Shown here: positions 1 through 5,269 of the stretch, in pieces
Layout: every line of letters starts with the position of its first letter
Position numbering within the stretch: the first letter of the stretch is position 1
Origin: Chloroflexota bacterium
GTDB taxonomy: Bacteria > Chloroflexota > Limnocylindria > QHBO01
Assembly (NCBI GenBank): GCA_013694795.1
Contig: JACDBS010000104.1
Location: forward strand, 1-5,340
Direction: 5' to 3'
DNA: 5,340 nucleotides
Program-made: the position numbers and the translations under genes
The notes under the pieces: model-generated
Database searches by the model: none
What the model was told of the DNA's origin: nothing
What the model saw: only the letters and a program-made list of their open reading frames with translations

Positions 1-739
1 CGTCGACCACGATCCCGTCCCAGCCACTGGCGTGCACAGTCGCGTGATACTGCTGGCGCGGTCCGACCCGCCGAAGCGGCACGCCCAGTGCGGCGCATCG
101 GTCCGCGATCGGGCGCAGGCCGCGGCCGGAGGCGCCGGTGACCGCGAGGTTGCCGCGCTTGATGATGGGTGCCTTCTCGCCGCCGATGGCGGCCAGGTTC
201 GAGCCGAGGTACGCTTCGTGGTCGCGCTGCACGTTAGTGATGGCGGCGATGCCGGGGTCGAGCACGTTCGTGGCGTCGAGCCTGCCGCCCATGCCGACTT
301 CGACCAGCGCCACCTCCACGTTGCGCCGCGTGAGCTCGATGATGGCGGCGGCGGTGAGCGCCTCGAACTCGGTTGGCGGCCCGATCTCAGCGGTAACGCG
401 GTCGATGGCCGGCAGGACGCGCGCCACCGCGGCGGCGAAGTCGTCGGCGGGGATCGGCTCTCCGTCGAGTGCCACCCGCTCGCGATAACTGACGAGGTGC
501 GGTTTGGGCATGCTGCCCACACGGTGGCCGCCGGCGACGAGAACCGAGCAGGCCATGGCGACCACCGAGCCCTTGCCATTCGTGCCACCCACCAGCGCGC
601 CGCGCAGCTCGTGCTCCGGATGGCCGACCTCGGCCATGAGCCGCTCGACGCGCTCGAGGCCCATGCTGATCCCGAAGCGACCACGCGCGGTGAGCGCCGC
701 GACCGCCTCGCGGTAGGTGAGCCGGCCGGGATCGGTCAA
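1..739 (-). CDS. folC: Dihydrofolate synthase / folylpolyglutamate synthase, 3' end beyond window
   Basis: Encodes the cytoplasmic Mur-ligase-like enzyme that joins glutamate to dihydropteroate and/or extends polyglutamate on folates, using ATP. Translating the minus strand gives 246 codons with no stop before the left edge. Visible motifs, numbered from the TTG start: the N-terminal RFGISMGLERV (about residues 21-31), the P-loop GGTNGKGS (51-58), EVGMGGRLDATNV (147-159), ITNVQRDH (167-174) and EKAPIIK (188-194). These match the FolC N-terminal ATPase domain; the C-terminal glutamate-ligase domain is off the window. I chose TTG at 739 because the family begins with a tyrosine-rich helix just before the RFG motif, as here, and no ATG or GTG lies in frame nearby. 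It starts 4 bases after the stop of the Cys-rich gene, so translational coupling is likely. A GAGGA lies 17 bases upstream, too far for a normal ribosome site. The usual SPHL substrate-loop motif reads KPHL (79-82). Identity is very secure; the exact start less so. Confidence 0.95.
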   Translation of the reverse strand, partial: MTDPGRLTYREAVAALTARGRFGISMGLERVERLMAEVGHPEHELRGALVGGTNGKGSVVAMACSVLVAGGHRVGSMPKPHLVSYRERVALDGEPIPADDFAAAVARVLPAIDRVTAEIGPPTEFEALTAAAIIELTRRNVEVALVEVGMGGRLDATNVLDPGIAAITNVQRDHEAYLGSNLAAIGGEKAPIIKRGNLAVTGASGRGLRPIADRCAALGVPLRRVGPRQQYHATVHASGWDGIVVD

Positions 740-743
740 GCGA

Positions 744-1301
744 TCAGTCCGCGGCGTCCTCGAAAAAGACGCAGTCGTGGAACTGACCGGTCAGGCACAG
801 ATCCTTGACGTAGCCCGAGTCGAGGTGCACGCCACCGCGCAGCTCGCATCGGCTGACGATGCCCTCCTGGTTCATGAGGGTGCGCATGAGCTGTGGCGCC
901 TGGATTGGCACCCGGCCCTTGGTGCCGTGGGTCAGGTAGAAGTTGGGGCAGTGATGCCGCCGTGGCTTCGTGTAGCCGAGCGGCATGCCGCGGCGGCCAA
1001 CGTGGACGGCGAGGGGCTCGGGGCTCGCGGCGAAGCGCTTCTCGGCGATCACGCAGCGGCCGGGCTCGCACTCCTTGTCGTTGTGGCAGCAGGCGCGCGC
1101 CGGACCGATGCCCTCCACCGCCCACAGCTCCCAGCATGGGCGGCGCAGGATGAAGGCCGGGCACCGATAGCGGATCGTGAGATCGCAGTTCTCGACCTCC
1201 CAGCACATGGTTCGTCGATCGTCGCCGCGCCGCTCGGGCGCAAATGGATCCTCGCCCTGGCGTCGCTCGCCACCGGCGCGGCGCTCGGTCTTGATGATCA
1301 T
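744..1301 (-). CDS. Cysteine-rich protein of unknown function, possibly related to two-CW-type proteins
   Basis: A 185-residue protein with 12 cysteines (33, 39, 47, 56, 71, 72, 78, 83, 118, 152, 169, 177) and no signal peptide or membrane segment, so probably cytoplasmic. Residues 6-30 are charged, with two related ERR-x-G-x-x-RR elements (ERRAGGERR and ERRGDDRR) of a kind seen in bacterial signalling proteins. Residues 33-60 carry CWEVENC, RCPAF and PCWELW, a pattern resembling the Cys-Trp repeats of small two-CW proteins; this is a resemblance by memory, not a search result. A second cluster CC-x5-C-x4-C follows (71-83), then isolated cysteines, and a C-terminal C-x16-C-x7-C (152, 169, 177). 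The cysteines could bind zinc or an iron-sulfur cluster, or act in redox; the sequence does not decide. It lies 57 bases after trxA and 4 bases before folC, inside the same run of genes. The ATG at 1301 is preceded by AGGAGG 14 bases away. Function is unassigned. Confidence 0.85.
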   Translation of the reverse strand: MIIKTERRAGGERRQGEDPFAPERRGDDRRTMCWEVENCDLTIRYRCPAFILRRPCWELWAVEGIGPARACCHNDKECEPGRCVIAEKRFAASPEPLAVHVGRRGMPLGYTKPRRHHCPNFYLTHGTKGRVPIQAPQLMRTLMNQEGIVSRCELRGGVHLDSGYVKDLCLTGQFHDCVFFEDAAD

Positions 1302-1315
1302 GGATGCGCGGGCAG

Positions 1316-1321
1316 CCTCCT
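1316..1321 (-). promoter_or_regulatory. Shine-Dalgarno AGGAGG of the Cys-rich gene, unusually far from the start
   Basis: The minus strand reads AGGAGG here, a full match to the anti-Shine-Dalgarno core, but 14 bases separate it from the ATG at 1301. The usual separation is about 5 to 9. There is no alternative in-frame ATG, GTG or TTG between the two, so this is either a long-spaced site or a chance match. Confidence 0.5.
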
Positions 1322-1338
1322 CGCTCCGGAGTGTAGCG

Positions 1339-1352
1339 CGGTGCCCGCACCG
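1339..1352. repeat. Perfect short inverted repeat between trxA and the Cys-rich gene
   Basis: CGGTGC and GCACCG flank a 2-base centre, giving a realistic 5-bp stem with a four-base loop in the transcript. It lies just after the trxA stop. No T-run follows on the minus strand, so I do not call it an intrinsic terminator; it could attenuate or protect the upstream message. In such GC-rich DNA a stem of this length can also occur by chance. Confidence 0.4.
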
Positions 1353-1358
1353 AGGCGG

Positions 1359-1691
1359 TCAGGCGAGGAACTGGCTGAGGCGCTCCTCCATGACCTCCTG
1401 GGGCATGTACCCGACCAGGCGAGCCGCCTCGCGGCCGTTTTGGAAGACGATGAGGGTGGGGATGCTGAAGATGCTGTAGCGCATCGCCAGCTGCTGGTTC
1501 TCATCGGTGTTGACCTTGGCTACGCCGATCCTGTCACCGTGCTTCGCGCCGAAACTCTCCACCACCGGCGACACGAGGCGACAGGGTCCGCACCAGGCGG
1601 CCCAGAAATCGACGAGTACCGGCTTGTCGGCGTTGAGAACCTCCGATTCGAAGGTCGATTCATCGACCGCGATCGGGGTGATGGTTGCCAT
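1359..1691 (-). CDS. trxA: Thioredoxin
   Basis: A 110-residue single-domain thioredoxin, the normal length for the family, acting in the cytoplasm as a general protein disulfide reductase recharged by thioredoxin reductase. The active site WCGPC is at residues 33-37 (C34 and C37), preceded by the buried aspartate D28 in VDFWAAWC. The cis-proline is P78 in SIPTL, followed by the conserved FQNG turn (83-86) and G94. All catalytic features are present and nothing is truncated. The ATG at 1691 gives the standard N-terminus, with GGAGG 13 bases upstream. It follows the kinase gene by 76 bases and precedes the Cys-rich gene by 57. The neighbouring 12-cysteine protein is an obvious candidate client, but that is inference from position only. 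The thioredoxin reductase gene is not in the window. Confidence 0.97.
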   Translation of the reverse strand: MATITPIAVDESTFESEVLNADKPVLVDFWAAWCGPCRLVSPVVESFGAKHGDRIGVAKVNTDENQQLAMRYSIFSIPTLIVFQNGREAARLVGYMPQEVMEERLSQFLA

Positions 1692-1704
1692 TTCGGGGGA
1701 TCTG

Positions 1705-1709
1705 CCTCC
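1705..1709 (-). promoter_or_regulatory. Shine-Dalgarno GGAGG of trxA, long spacing
   Basis: The minus strand reads GGAGG, separated by 13 bases from the trxA ATG at 1691. The start is fixed well by the family length, so here the long spacing is unlikely to result from a wrong start choice. Confidence 0.5.
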
Positions 1710-1734
1710 AACGTGGGTTTACGGGCTGAACGAA

Positions 1735-1743
1735 ATCCTAGCA
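1735..1743 (-). promoter_or_regulatory. Candidate extended -10 promoter element for trxA
   Basis: The minus strand reads TGC-TAGGAT, which matches the extended -10 form TGn-TAnnAT with four of six -10 positions right. It sits in the 76-base gap between the kinase stop and trxA and would start transcription near 1728, giving a leader of roughly 37 bases. I see no good -35 box at the usual distance. This could allow trxA and the downstream genes to be expressed separately from galU-pknB. Confidence 0.3.
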
Positions 1744-1767
1744 TTGGCCGTGCCGGCAGTGGCCGGC

Positions 1768-3417
1768 TCAGGGCGCGGGCGTCTCCGGGATCGGGGTCGG
1801 CGTGGGCGGCAGGGTCGGCACCGGCGTCGGCGATGGCGTTGGTGACGGTGTCGGCGTCGGCGTCGGCGATGGCGTTGGTGACGGGGTCGGGCCGGAGCTG
1901 ATCACCAGGTCGACCTGCGAGTCTCGCGGCCGATCCACGCCCTCTGCCGGATCACTGCGGACGACCGATCCGTCCGGGATGCTCGGGTCGGGCTCGCGGT
2001 CGATGGCGCCGACCGACAGGCCCGCGTCCGACAGCGTCTGGCGTGCCTCGTCCAGCGTCTGACCGCGCAGACGCGGGACCGCGACCTCTTCCGCGCCGCT
2101 CGAGACGAATGGAATGATCGTCGAGCCTTCGGCCACCTCTTGCCCGCTCGGCGGGTCGCAGCGGATGACGCGGCCTTGCTCAATGCTCTCCGAGCTCTCG
2201 TCCTGGGGTGCGGCAACGACCAGGTCAAGATCGGTCGCCCGTGTCCGGAGGGTGGCGAGGGCCACGTTATCGCAGCTCGGCACCGTCACCAGGGCGGTGG
2301 GCACTGGCGTCTGCGAAGATTCTCCGATGGCGAGCAACTGGACCGCCAGGAAGCCGATGGCCCCCAGCAGGAATACGCCAAGCACGGCCAACAGCCACAT
2401 CCACCACGGCTGCCCCTCGTCACGATCGCGGGCATAGACATCCACCCGCCGCGGGGGTGGGCCAACCGGCATGCGATCTGCCGGACGGGTGACGCGCGGT
2501 GGAACGTAGACGGTCGGCTCGCCGGCAGGCGGCGTGGCGGCCACGGCGACGCCCGCCGCGCCGACCGCCGCAGGCGGAACGGCGTCGGGATCGCGCCGCC
2601 AGACCCGCAGCGCCTCGGCGAAAGCACCGGCATCGGGGAATCGGTCCGATGGCTCGCGCGACAGGGCGCGCATGAGGATCGACTCCAGCCCCGCCGGGAG
2701 CGGATGGCCGATGGCGGTGGGCGTGGGTGCGTCCTCATTGAGCCGCTTGAGCGCAACGGCGGCGGCCGAGTCCGCCTCGAACGGACGGCGGGCGGTGAGC
2801 ATCTCGAAAAGGACGATGGCCAGCGCGTAGACATCGGACGCGCCGGTCACTTCGTCGCCGCGCGCCTGCTCGGGGCTGAAGTAGTGGACCGATCCGAGCG
2901 TCGTGCCGGTGACGGTCATCGACGCCTCGCTGACGGCGCGGGCGATGCCGAAGTCGGTGACCTTCACGTCGCCGGCATCGGTGATGAGGATGTTGCCGGG
3001 CTTCACGTCGCGGTGGACGATCCCCTTGCGGTGCGCGACCTCGAGCGCCCCGGCGACCCCGATCGCGACGCGCACCGCGTCGTCGATCGACAGGGCGCCG
3101 CGGTCGTGCAGCAGCGCGGACAGGTCCCGGCCTTCGACGAGCTCCATGACGATGTACTGCTCGCCATCGGCTCCATCGGTGCCGTAGTCGTAGACGCTGA
3201 CGATGTTCGGGTGGCTGAGGCCACCGGCGGAGCGGGCCTCCTGCTTGAAGCGGGCGGCGAATCCAGCGTCAGAGCTGAACTGCGGGCGGAGGAGCTTAAC
3301 CGCCACCTCGCGGTCGAGCTGCTCGTCGACGGCGCGCCAGATCGTGGCCATACCGCCCTCGCCGAGCGGGGCGATGAGCCGGTATCGGCCGCTGATCAGC
3401 CTGCCGATCATCTCCAC
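1768..3417 (-). CDS. pknB: PASTA-domain transmembrane serine/threonine protein kinase (PknB/PrkC-like)
   Basis: A 549-residue receptor kinase. The cytoplasmic kinase domain spans about residues 12-272: Gly-rich loop GEGGMA (19-24), ATP-binding K41 in VAVK, helix-C E60, catalytic HRDVKPGN (135-142), Mg-binding DFG (155-157), and SPEQA (181-185) in place of APE. The activation loop has several threonines (168, 170, 172, 173) as autophosphorylation candidates. All catalytic residues are present, so it should be active. A Pro-rich linker (277-337) leads to one membrane segment (338-364, starting WWMW). Outside are two PASTA-like repeats (about 376-441 and 443-509), then a 40-residue Pro/Thr/Ser tail (510-549). 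PASTA kinases bind muropeptides or lipid II and regulate wall synthesis and division; most have three or more repeats, so two is short. The start is GTG at 3417, 6 bases after the galU stop; an ATG at 3411 two codons later is equally plausible. No clear ribosome site is seen, which suggests coupling to galU. Confidence 0.95.
   Translation of the reverse strand: MEMIGRLISGRYRLIAPLGEGGMATIWRAVDEQLDREVAVKLLRPQFSSDAGFAARFKQEARSAGGLSHPNIVSVYDYGTDGADGEQYIVMELVEGRDLSALLHDRGALSIDDAVRVAIGVAGALEVAHRKGIVHRDVKPGNILITDAGDVKVTDFGIARAVSEASMTVTGTTLGSVHYFSPEQARGDEVTGASDVYALAIVLFEMLTARRPFEADSAAAVALKRLNEDAPTPTAIGHPLPAGLESILMRALSREPSDRFPDAGAFAEALRVWRRDPDAVPPAAVGAAGVAVAATPPAGEPTVYVPPRVTRPADRMPVGPPPRRVDVYARDRDEGQPWWMWLLAVLGVFLLGAIGFLAVQLLAIGESSQTPVPTALVTVPSCDNVALATLRTRATDLDLVVAAPQDESSESIEQGRVIRCDPPSGQEVAEGSTIIPFVSSGAEEVAVPRLRGQTLDEARQTLSDAGLSVGAIDREPDPSIPDGSVVRSDPAEGVDRPRDSQVDLVISSGPTPSPTPSPTPTPTPSPTPSPTPVPTLPPTPTPIPETPAP
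1822..1884. repeat. Tandem 36-bp-period repeat encoding the kinase Pro/Thr tail
   Basis: A 27-base unit at 1822-1848 recurs exactly at 1858-1884, a period of 36 bases (12 codons), and with one mismatch the match extends to 33 bases. It encodes part of the TPSPTPSPT run at the extracellular C-terminus of the kinase. The surrounding DNA from about 1775 to 1890 is a degenerate GGCGTC/GGCGAT-type microrepeat. Near-identical DNA units, rather than just similar amino acids, suggest recent duplication or slippage, so tail length may vary between strains. Confidence 0.8.
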
Positions 3418-3423
3418 GATGCG

Positions 3424-4296
3424 TCAGTCTCGCAGGTCGAGTCCGCGGATGTAGGCGCGGAACTCGTCGGCATCCTCCGACTCGAGCGCGACCGCGACAT
3501 TGGCCTTGAGCCAGCCCAGCCGGGTGCCGGCATCGTGGCGTATGCCCTCGAACTGGTAACCGAAGACGGGCTGCTCGCGGATGAGGCTGCGGATCGCATC
3601 GGTCAGCTGGATCTCGCCGCCGGCGCCCCTGGCGGTCTGCTCGAGGACGTCGAAGATCTTCGGCGTCAGGACGTAGCGACCCAGGACGGCCAGGTTGGAG
3701 GGAGCGTCGGCGACCGATGGCTTCTCGACCAGGTCGCGGATCTCCACCAGACGACCTTCCTCGTGCAGGGGGTCGAGGATGCCATAGCGGGTGACCTCGG
3801 CCGGATCCACGCGCTGCGCGGCGACCACGGAGCCGCGATGGGCAACGTGCGCGTCGATGAGCTGCTTCGTGACCGGATCTCCCGACCGGTTGAGCATCAC
3901 GTCGTCGCTGAGGAGGACGGCGAATGCCTCGTCACCGACGAGGTCCTTGGCCATCAGCACCGCGTGGCCCAGGCCGAGCTGCTCGCGCTGGTGCACGAAG
4001 GCGACCGTGCCGAACTCGCTGATGCGGCGGATGATGCGCAGCATCTCGATGTCGCCACGCTCCTCCAGCCAGCGCTCAAGCATGTCGTTTGCATCGAAGT
4101 GGTCCTCGATCGCGCTGCGCCCGCTGGCGATGACGATGATGATCTGGTCGATACCCGATGCTGCCGCCTCCTCCACCGCGTACTGGATGATCGGCCGGTC
4201 GACCAGCGGCATCATCTCCTTGGGGATCGCCTTCGTCGCCGGGAGGAAGCGGGTGCCGAATCCCGCGGCGGGCAGGACGGCCTTTCGGACGCGCAC
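3424..4296 (-). CDS. galU: UTP-glucose-1-phosphate uridylyltransferase
   Basis: A 290-residue cytoplasmic nucleotidyltransferase making UDP-glucose and pyrophosphate from UTP and glucose-1-phosphate; UDP-glucose feeds cell-surface polysaccharides, glycolipids and trehalose or galactose metabolism. Sequence landmarks are the signature nucleotide-binding loop AAGFGTRFLPATK (10-22) with IPKEM (24-28), QLGLGHAV (106-113), the metal-site LLSDDV (128-133), VEKP (190-193), LGRYVLTP (205-212) and GGEIQLTDAI (226-235). These and the length match bacterial GalU rather than RfbA-type glucose-1-phosphate thymidylyltransferases. The start is GTG at 4296, fixed by the conserved N-terminal RKAVLPAAG strand, with AAGGAG 13 bases upstream. 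It is the first gene of the minus-strand run and is followed by the kinase gene after 6 bases. A promoter candidate lies about 100 bases upstream. No residue looks abnormal. Confidence 0.96.
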   Translation of the reverse strand: MRVRKAVLPAAGFGTRFLPATKAIPKEMMPLVDRPIIQYAVEEAAASGIDQIIIVIASGRSAIEDHFDANDMLERWLEERGDIEMLRIIRRISEFGTVAFVHQREQLGLGHAVLMAKDLVGDEAFAVLLSDDVMLNRSGDPVTKQLIDAHVAHRGSVVAAQRVDPAEVTRYGILDPLHEEGRLVEIRDLVEKPSVADAPSNLAVLGRYVLTPKIFDVLEQTARGAGGEIQLTDAIRSLIREQPVFGYQFEGIRHDAGTRLGWLKANVAVALESEDADEFRAYIRGLDLRD

Positions 4297-4309
4297 GGTG
4301 ATGGGAGAA

Positions 4310-4315
4310 CTCCTT
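4310..4315 (-). promoter_or_regulatory. Shine-Dalgarno AAGGAG of galU, long spacing
   Basis: The minus strand reads AAGGAG, 13 bases before the GTG start at 4296. There is no in-frame start codon in between. It is the third gene here with a good purine core at about the same unusual distance. Confidence 0.5.
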
Positions 4316-4398
4316 GGTAGCGTGGTCAGGCGCGCGGCGGTGGCGTGCTCATGCTGGCGCGCAGCGGAGCCGCGACTGGTTCAGGCACAGGGGACGCA

Positions 4399-4407
4399 AG
4401 TATACCA
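4399..4407 (-). promoter_or_regulatory. Extended -10 promoter element for galU-pknB
   Basis: The minus strand reads TGG-TATACT, an extended -10 with five of six positions matching TATAAT. The -35 region at 16-18 bases upstream is a purine-rich GGAGGTGG, not TTGACA, as is usual when an extended -10 compensates. Transcription would start near 4392 and give a galU leader of about 95 bases, long enough for secondary structure, though I see no known riboswitch. Confidence 0.5.
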
Positions 4408-4433
4408 ACCGGCGTTGCATCCACCTCCCACGG

Positions 4434-4439
4434 TACAAT
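4434..4439 (+). promoter_or_regulatory. Candidate -10 box for a near-leaderless transcript
   Basis: TACAAT differs from TATAAT at one position. Transcription would begin about 7 bases downstream, near 4446, only a few bases before the ATG at 4450. A TTGCAT lies upstream at 4415-4420, but the 13-base spacer is too short for a standard -35. The lack of any ribosome site before 4450 fits a leaderless or near-leaderless mRNA. Confidence 0.35.
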
Positions 4440-4449
4440 CGCGCCGCCG

Positions 4450-4896
4450 ATGCTGAAGTCACTGGTTCGCACGTTCCGCGGTCCCAGCCGGGACCCGCGG
4501 ATGACCTACATCAGCCGTCCGTTGCCGCGCGATCTGCCCGATGAGCAGGTCGTCGAGGCCATCGAAATGGCGCTGGCCGGCGACCCCAATCCGGCCTCGC
4601 TGGTCGAGACCCTGCCAGCCGCGCTCAAGCGGGTCACCGGTCGCGACCTCCAGGTGATGGACCGATCCGTGCGCGACGTGACCGGGGCCTACGCGAAGAT
4701 CCAGATCATGATTCGCGACGGTTCCGTCGGCAGTTGGCCGGGCTACGCCGCCACGTCGTATCCGCTCATCGCCCCGTCGCCAAAGGCGGAGGCCACGCGC
4801 GCCGCCATCGTGGCCGCCGATGCTCCCGATGGCGAGACCGCCGCGGCCGCTCCGAAGCCAGGGTGGCAGCCACCACCCCCTGCCACCCACAGCTGA
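4450..4896 (+). CDS. Small protein of unknown function, upstream partner of a zinc-ribbon gene
   Basis: From the ATG at 4450 this encodes 148 residues; I do not recognise the family. There is no cysteine, membrane segment or signal peptide. The N-terminus is basic (MLKSLVRTFRGPSRDPR), the middle (about 28-115) looks like a compact mixed alpha/beta domain with helices around EQVVEAIEMAL and LVETLPAALKRVTG and a strand AKIQIMIRDG, and the last 25-30 residues are a probably disordered Ala/Pro tail ending PPPPATHS. The alternative start at ATG 4501 would drop 17 residues; neither start has a ribosome site, and I favour 4450 because a -10 box lies just upstream. The frame remains open upstream to ATG 4345, but that part looks non-coding. 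Its stop overlaps the next start as TGATG, so the two are probably co-translated. Support for it being a gene is this arrangement plus typical third-position GC bias. Confidence 0.7.
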   Translation: MLKSLVRTFRGPSRDPRMTYISRPLPRDLPDEQVVEAIEMALAGDPNPASLVETLPAALKRVTGRDLQVMDRSVRDVTGAYAKIQIMIRDGSVGSWPGYAATSYPLIAPSPKAEATRAAIVAADAPDGETAAAAPKPGWQPPPPATHS

Positions 4897-5075
4897 TGGG
4901 TCGACAGAACGTCCCGCGCGACCAGTGGCTGGACCTGGGTCACGAGTGCCCGCGCTGCGGCGAGCAGATCACCGAGGCCGACGTCTACTCTTGGCGGCCC
5001 GTTCCGGATGACCCGAAGCTTCTCCTGCTCTACTGCGCCAACTGCGGCGACCGGGTCGAGATCAACCACATCTGA
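4896..5075 (+). CDS. Small zinc-ribbon protein
   Basis: A 59-residue protein with two zinc knuckles, CPRCG (C18, C21) and CANCG (C47, C50), separated by 25 residues that include two beta-strand-like stretches (DVYSWRPV and KLLLLYC). This is the layout of a rubredoxin-like or zinc-ribbon fold binding one zinc. The N-terminus is short and polar and the protein ends VEINHI. There is nothing else in it, so it may be a nucleic-acid or protein interaction module, or an accessory subunit; the substrate is unknown. The ATG shares its A with the TGA of the preceding gene (TGATG) and has no ribosome site of its own, so expression should depend on termination-reinitiation after the upstream gene. No terminator with a T-run is seen after it. 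Confidence 0.8.
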   Translation: MGRQNVPRDQWLDLGHECPRCGEQITEADVYSWRPVPDDPKLLLLYCANCGDRVEINHI

Positions 5076-5128
5076 CCATCCGTTAGCCGATGCAGAGCGT
5101 GAGCACGCGCGCCGAGCCGGCAGGTCTT

Positions 5129-5170
5129 GCGCAATGTGCGCGCACGGGTCCATTGGATGGTGGATTGCGC
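5129..5170. repeat. Short inverted repeat in the gap before the tRNA
   Basis: GCGCAAT (5129-5135) and ATTGCGC (5164-5170) are exact inverted copies separated by 28 bases. The separation is too wide for a terminator and there is no T-run. A related 9-base word, CAATGTGCG, occurs at 5132-5140 and again at 5244-5252. This could be an operator-like element or chance. The rest of 5076-5269 shows no open frame with coding character and no other clear signal. Confidence 0.3.
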
Positions 5171-5269
5171 ACCCTGCTGCGAATATCACGCTCAAGACGG
5201 CCTGCGGGGCGAGCATCTACCACGCAAGATGCGCGAAGCGGTCCAATGTGCGAGACGGGCGAACGAAGG

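Larger units (their letters stand above)
4297..4449. other. Divergent intergenic region between galU and the small plus-strand genes
   Basis: 153 bases between two divergent start codons, containing the two promoter candidates described separately and the galU ribosome site. The side next to galU (about 4316-4380) is GC-rich; the centre (about 4381-4440) is more AT-rich, as expected for promoters. Long open frames pass through it on the plus strand but start with no ribosome site and have no recognisable protein content. Confidence 0.7.

Noticed and set aside
32..808. Plus-strand open frames of up to 258 codons over the left part of the window
   Set aside because: They lie opposite folC, whose motifs are unmistakable on the minus strand; the products are low-complexity Arg/Ala/Asp-rich, as expected from GC-rich antisense.
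736..1350. 204-codon minus-strand frame overlapping the Cys-rich gene
   Set aside because: Out of frame with the Cys-rich gene; product is Arg/Pro-rich without motifs, while the 744-1301 frame has ordered Cys motifs and a coupled end next to folC.
1744..1767. GC-rich palindromic sequence (TGCCGGCA) after the kinase stop as a terminator
   Set aside because: Arms are short and overlapping and no T-run follows on the minus strand, so there is no support for intrinsic termination.
1822..1884. Possible CRISPR-like repeat array
   Set aside because: Only two copies, no unique spacers between them, and the repeat is in frame within the kinase tail.
717..1901. 394-codon plus-strand open frame
   Set aside because: It is antisense to the Cys-rich gene, trxA and the kinase 3' end, crosses all their boundaries, and ends in an Ala/Ser repeat that is just the antisense of the Pro/Thr tail.
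4459..4890. 143-codon minus-strand frame opposite the small plus-strand gene
   Set aside because: Gly/Arg-rich composition without motifs; the plus-strand frame has the TGATG junction with a clear zinc-ribbon gene, favouring the plus strand.
5097..5108. GCGTG-AG-CACGC hairpin after the zinc-ribbon gene as a terminator
   Set aside because: At most a 4-5 bp stem with a tiny loop, and no T-run after it.
5132..5252. CAATGTGCG direct repeat near the tRNA as an integration attachment site
   Set aside because: Only 9 bases, not matching the tRNA 3' end, and no integrase or foreign-looking DNA is present.
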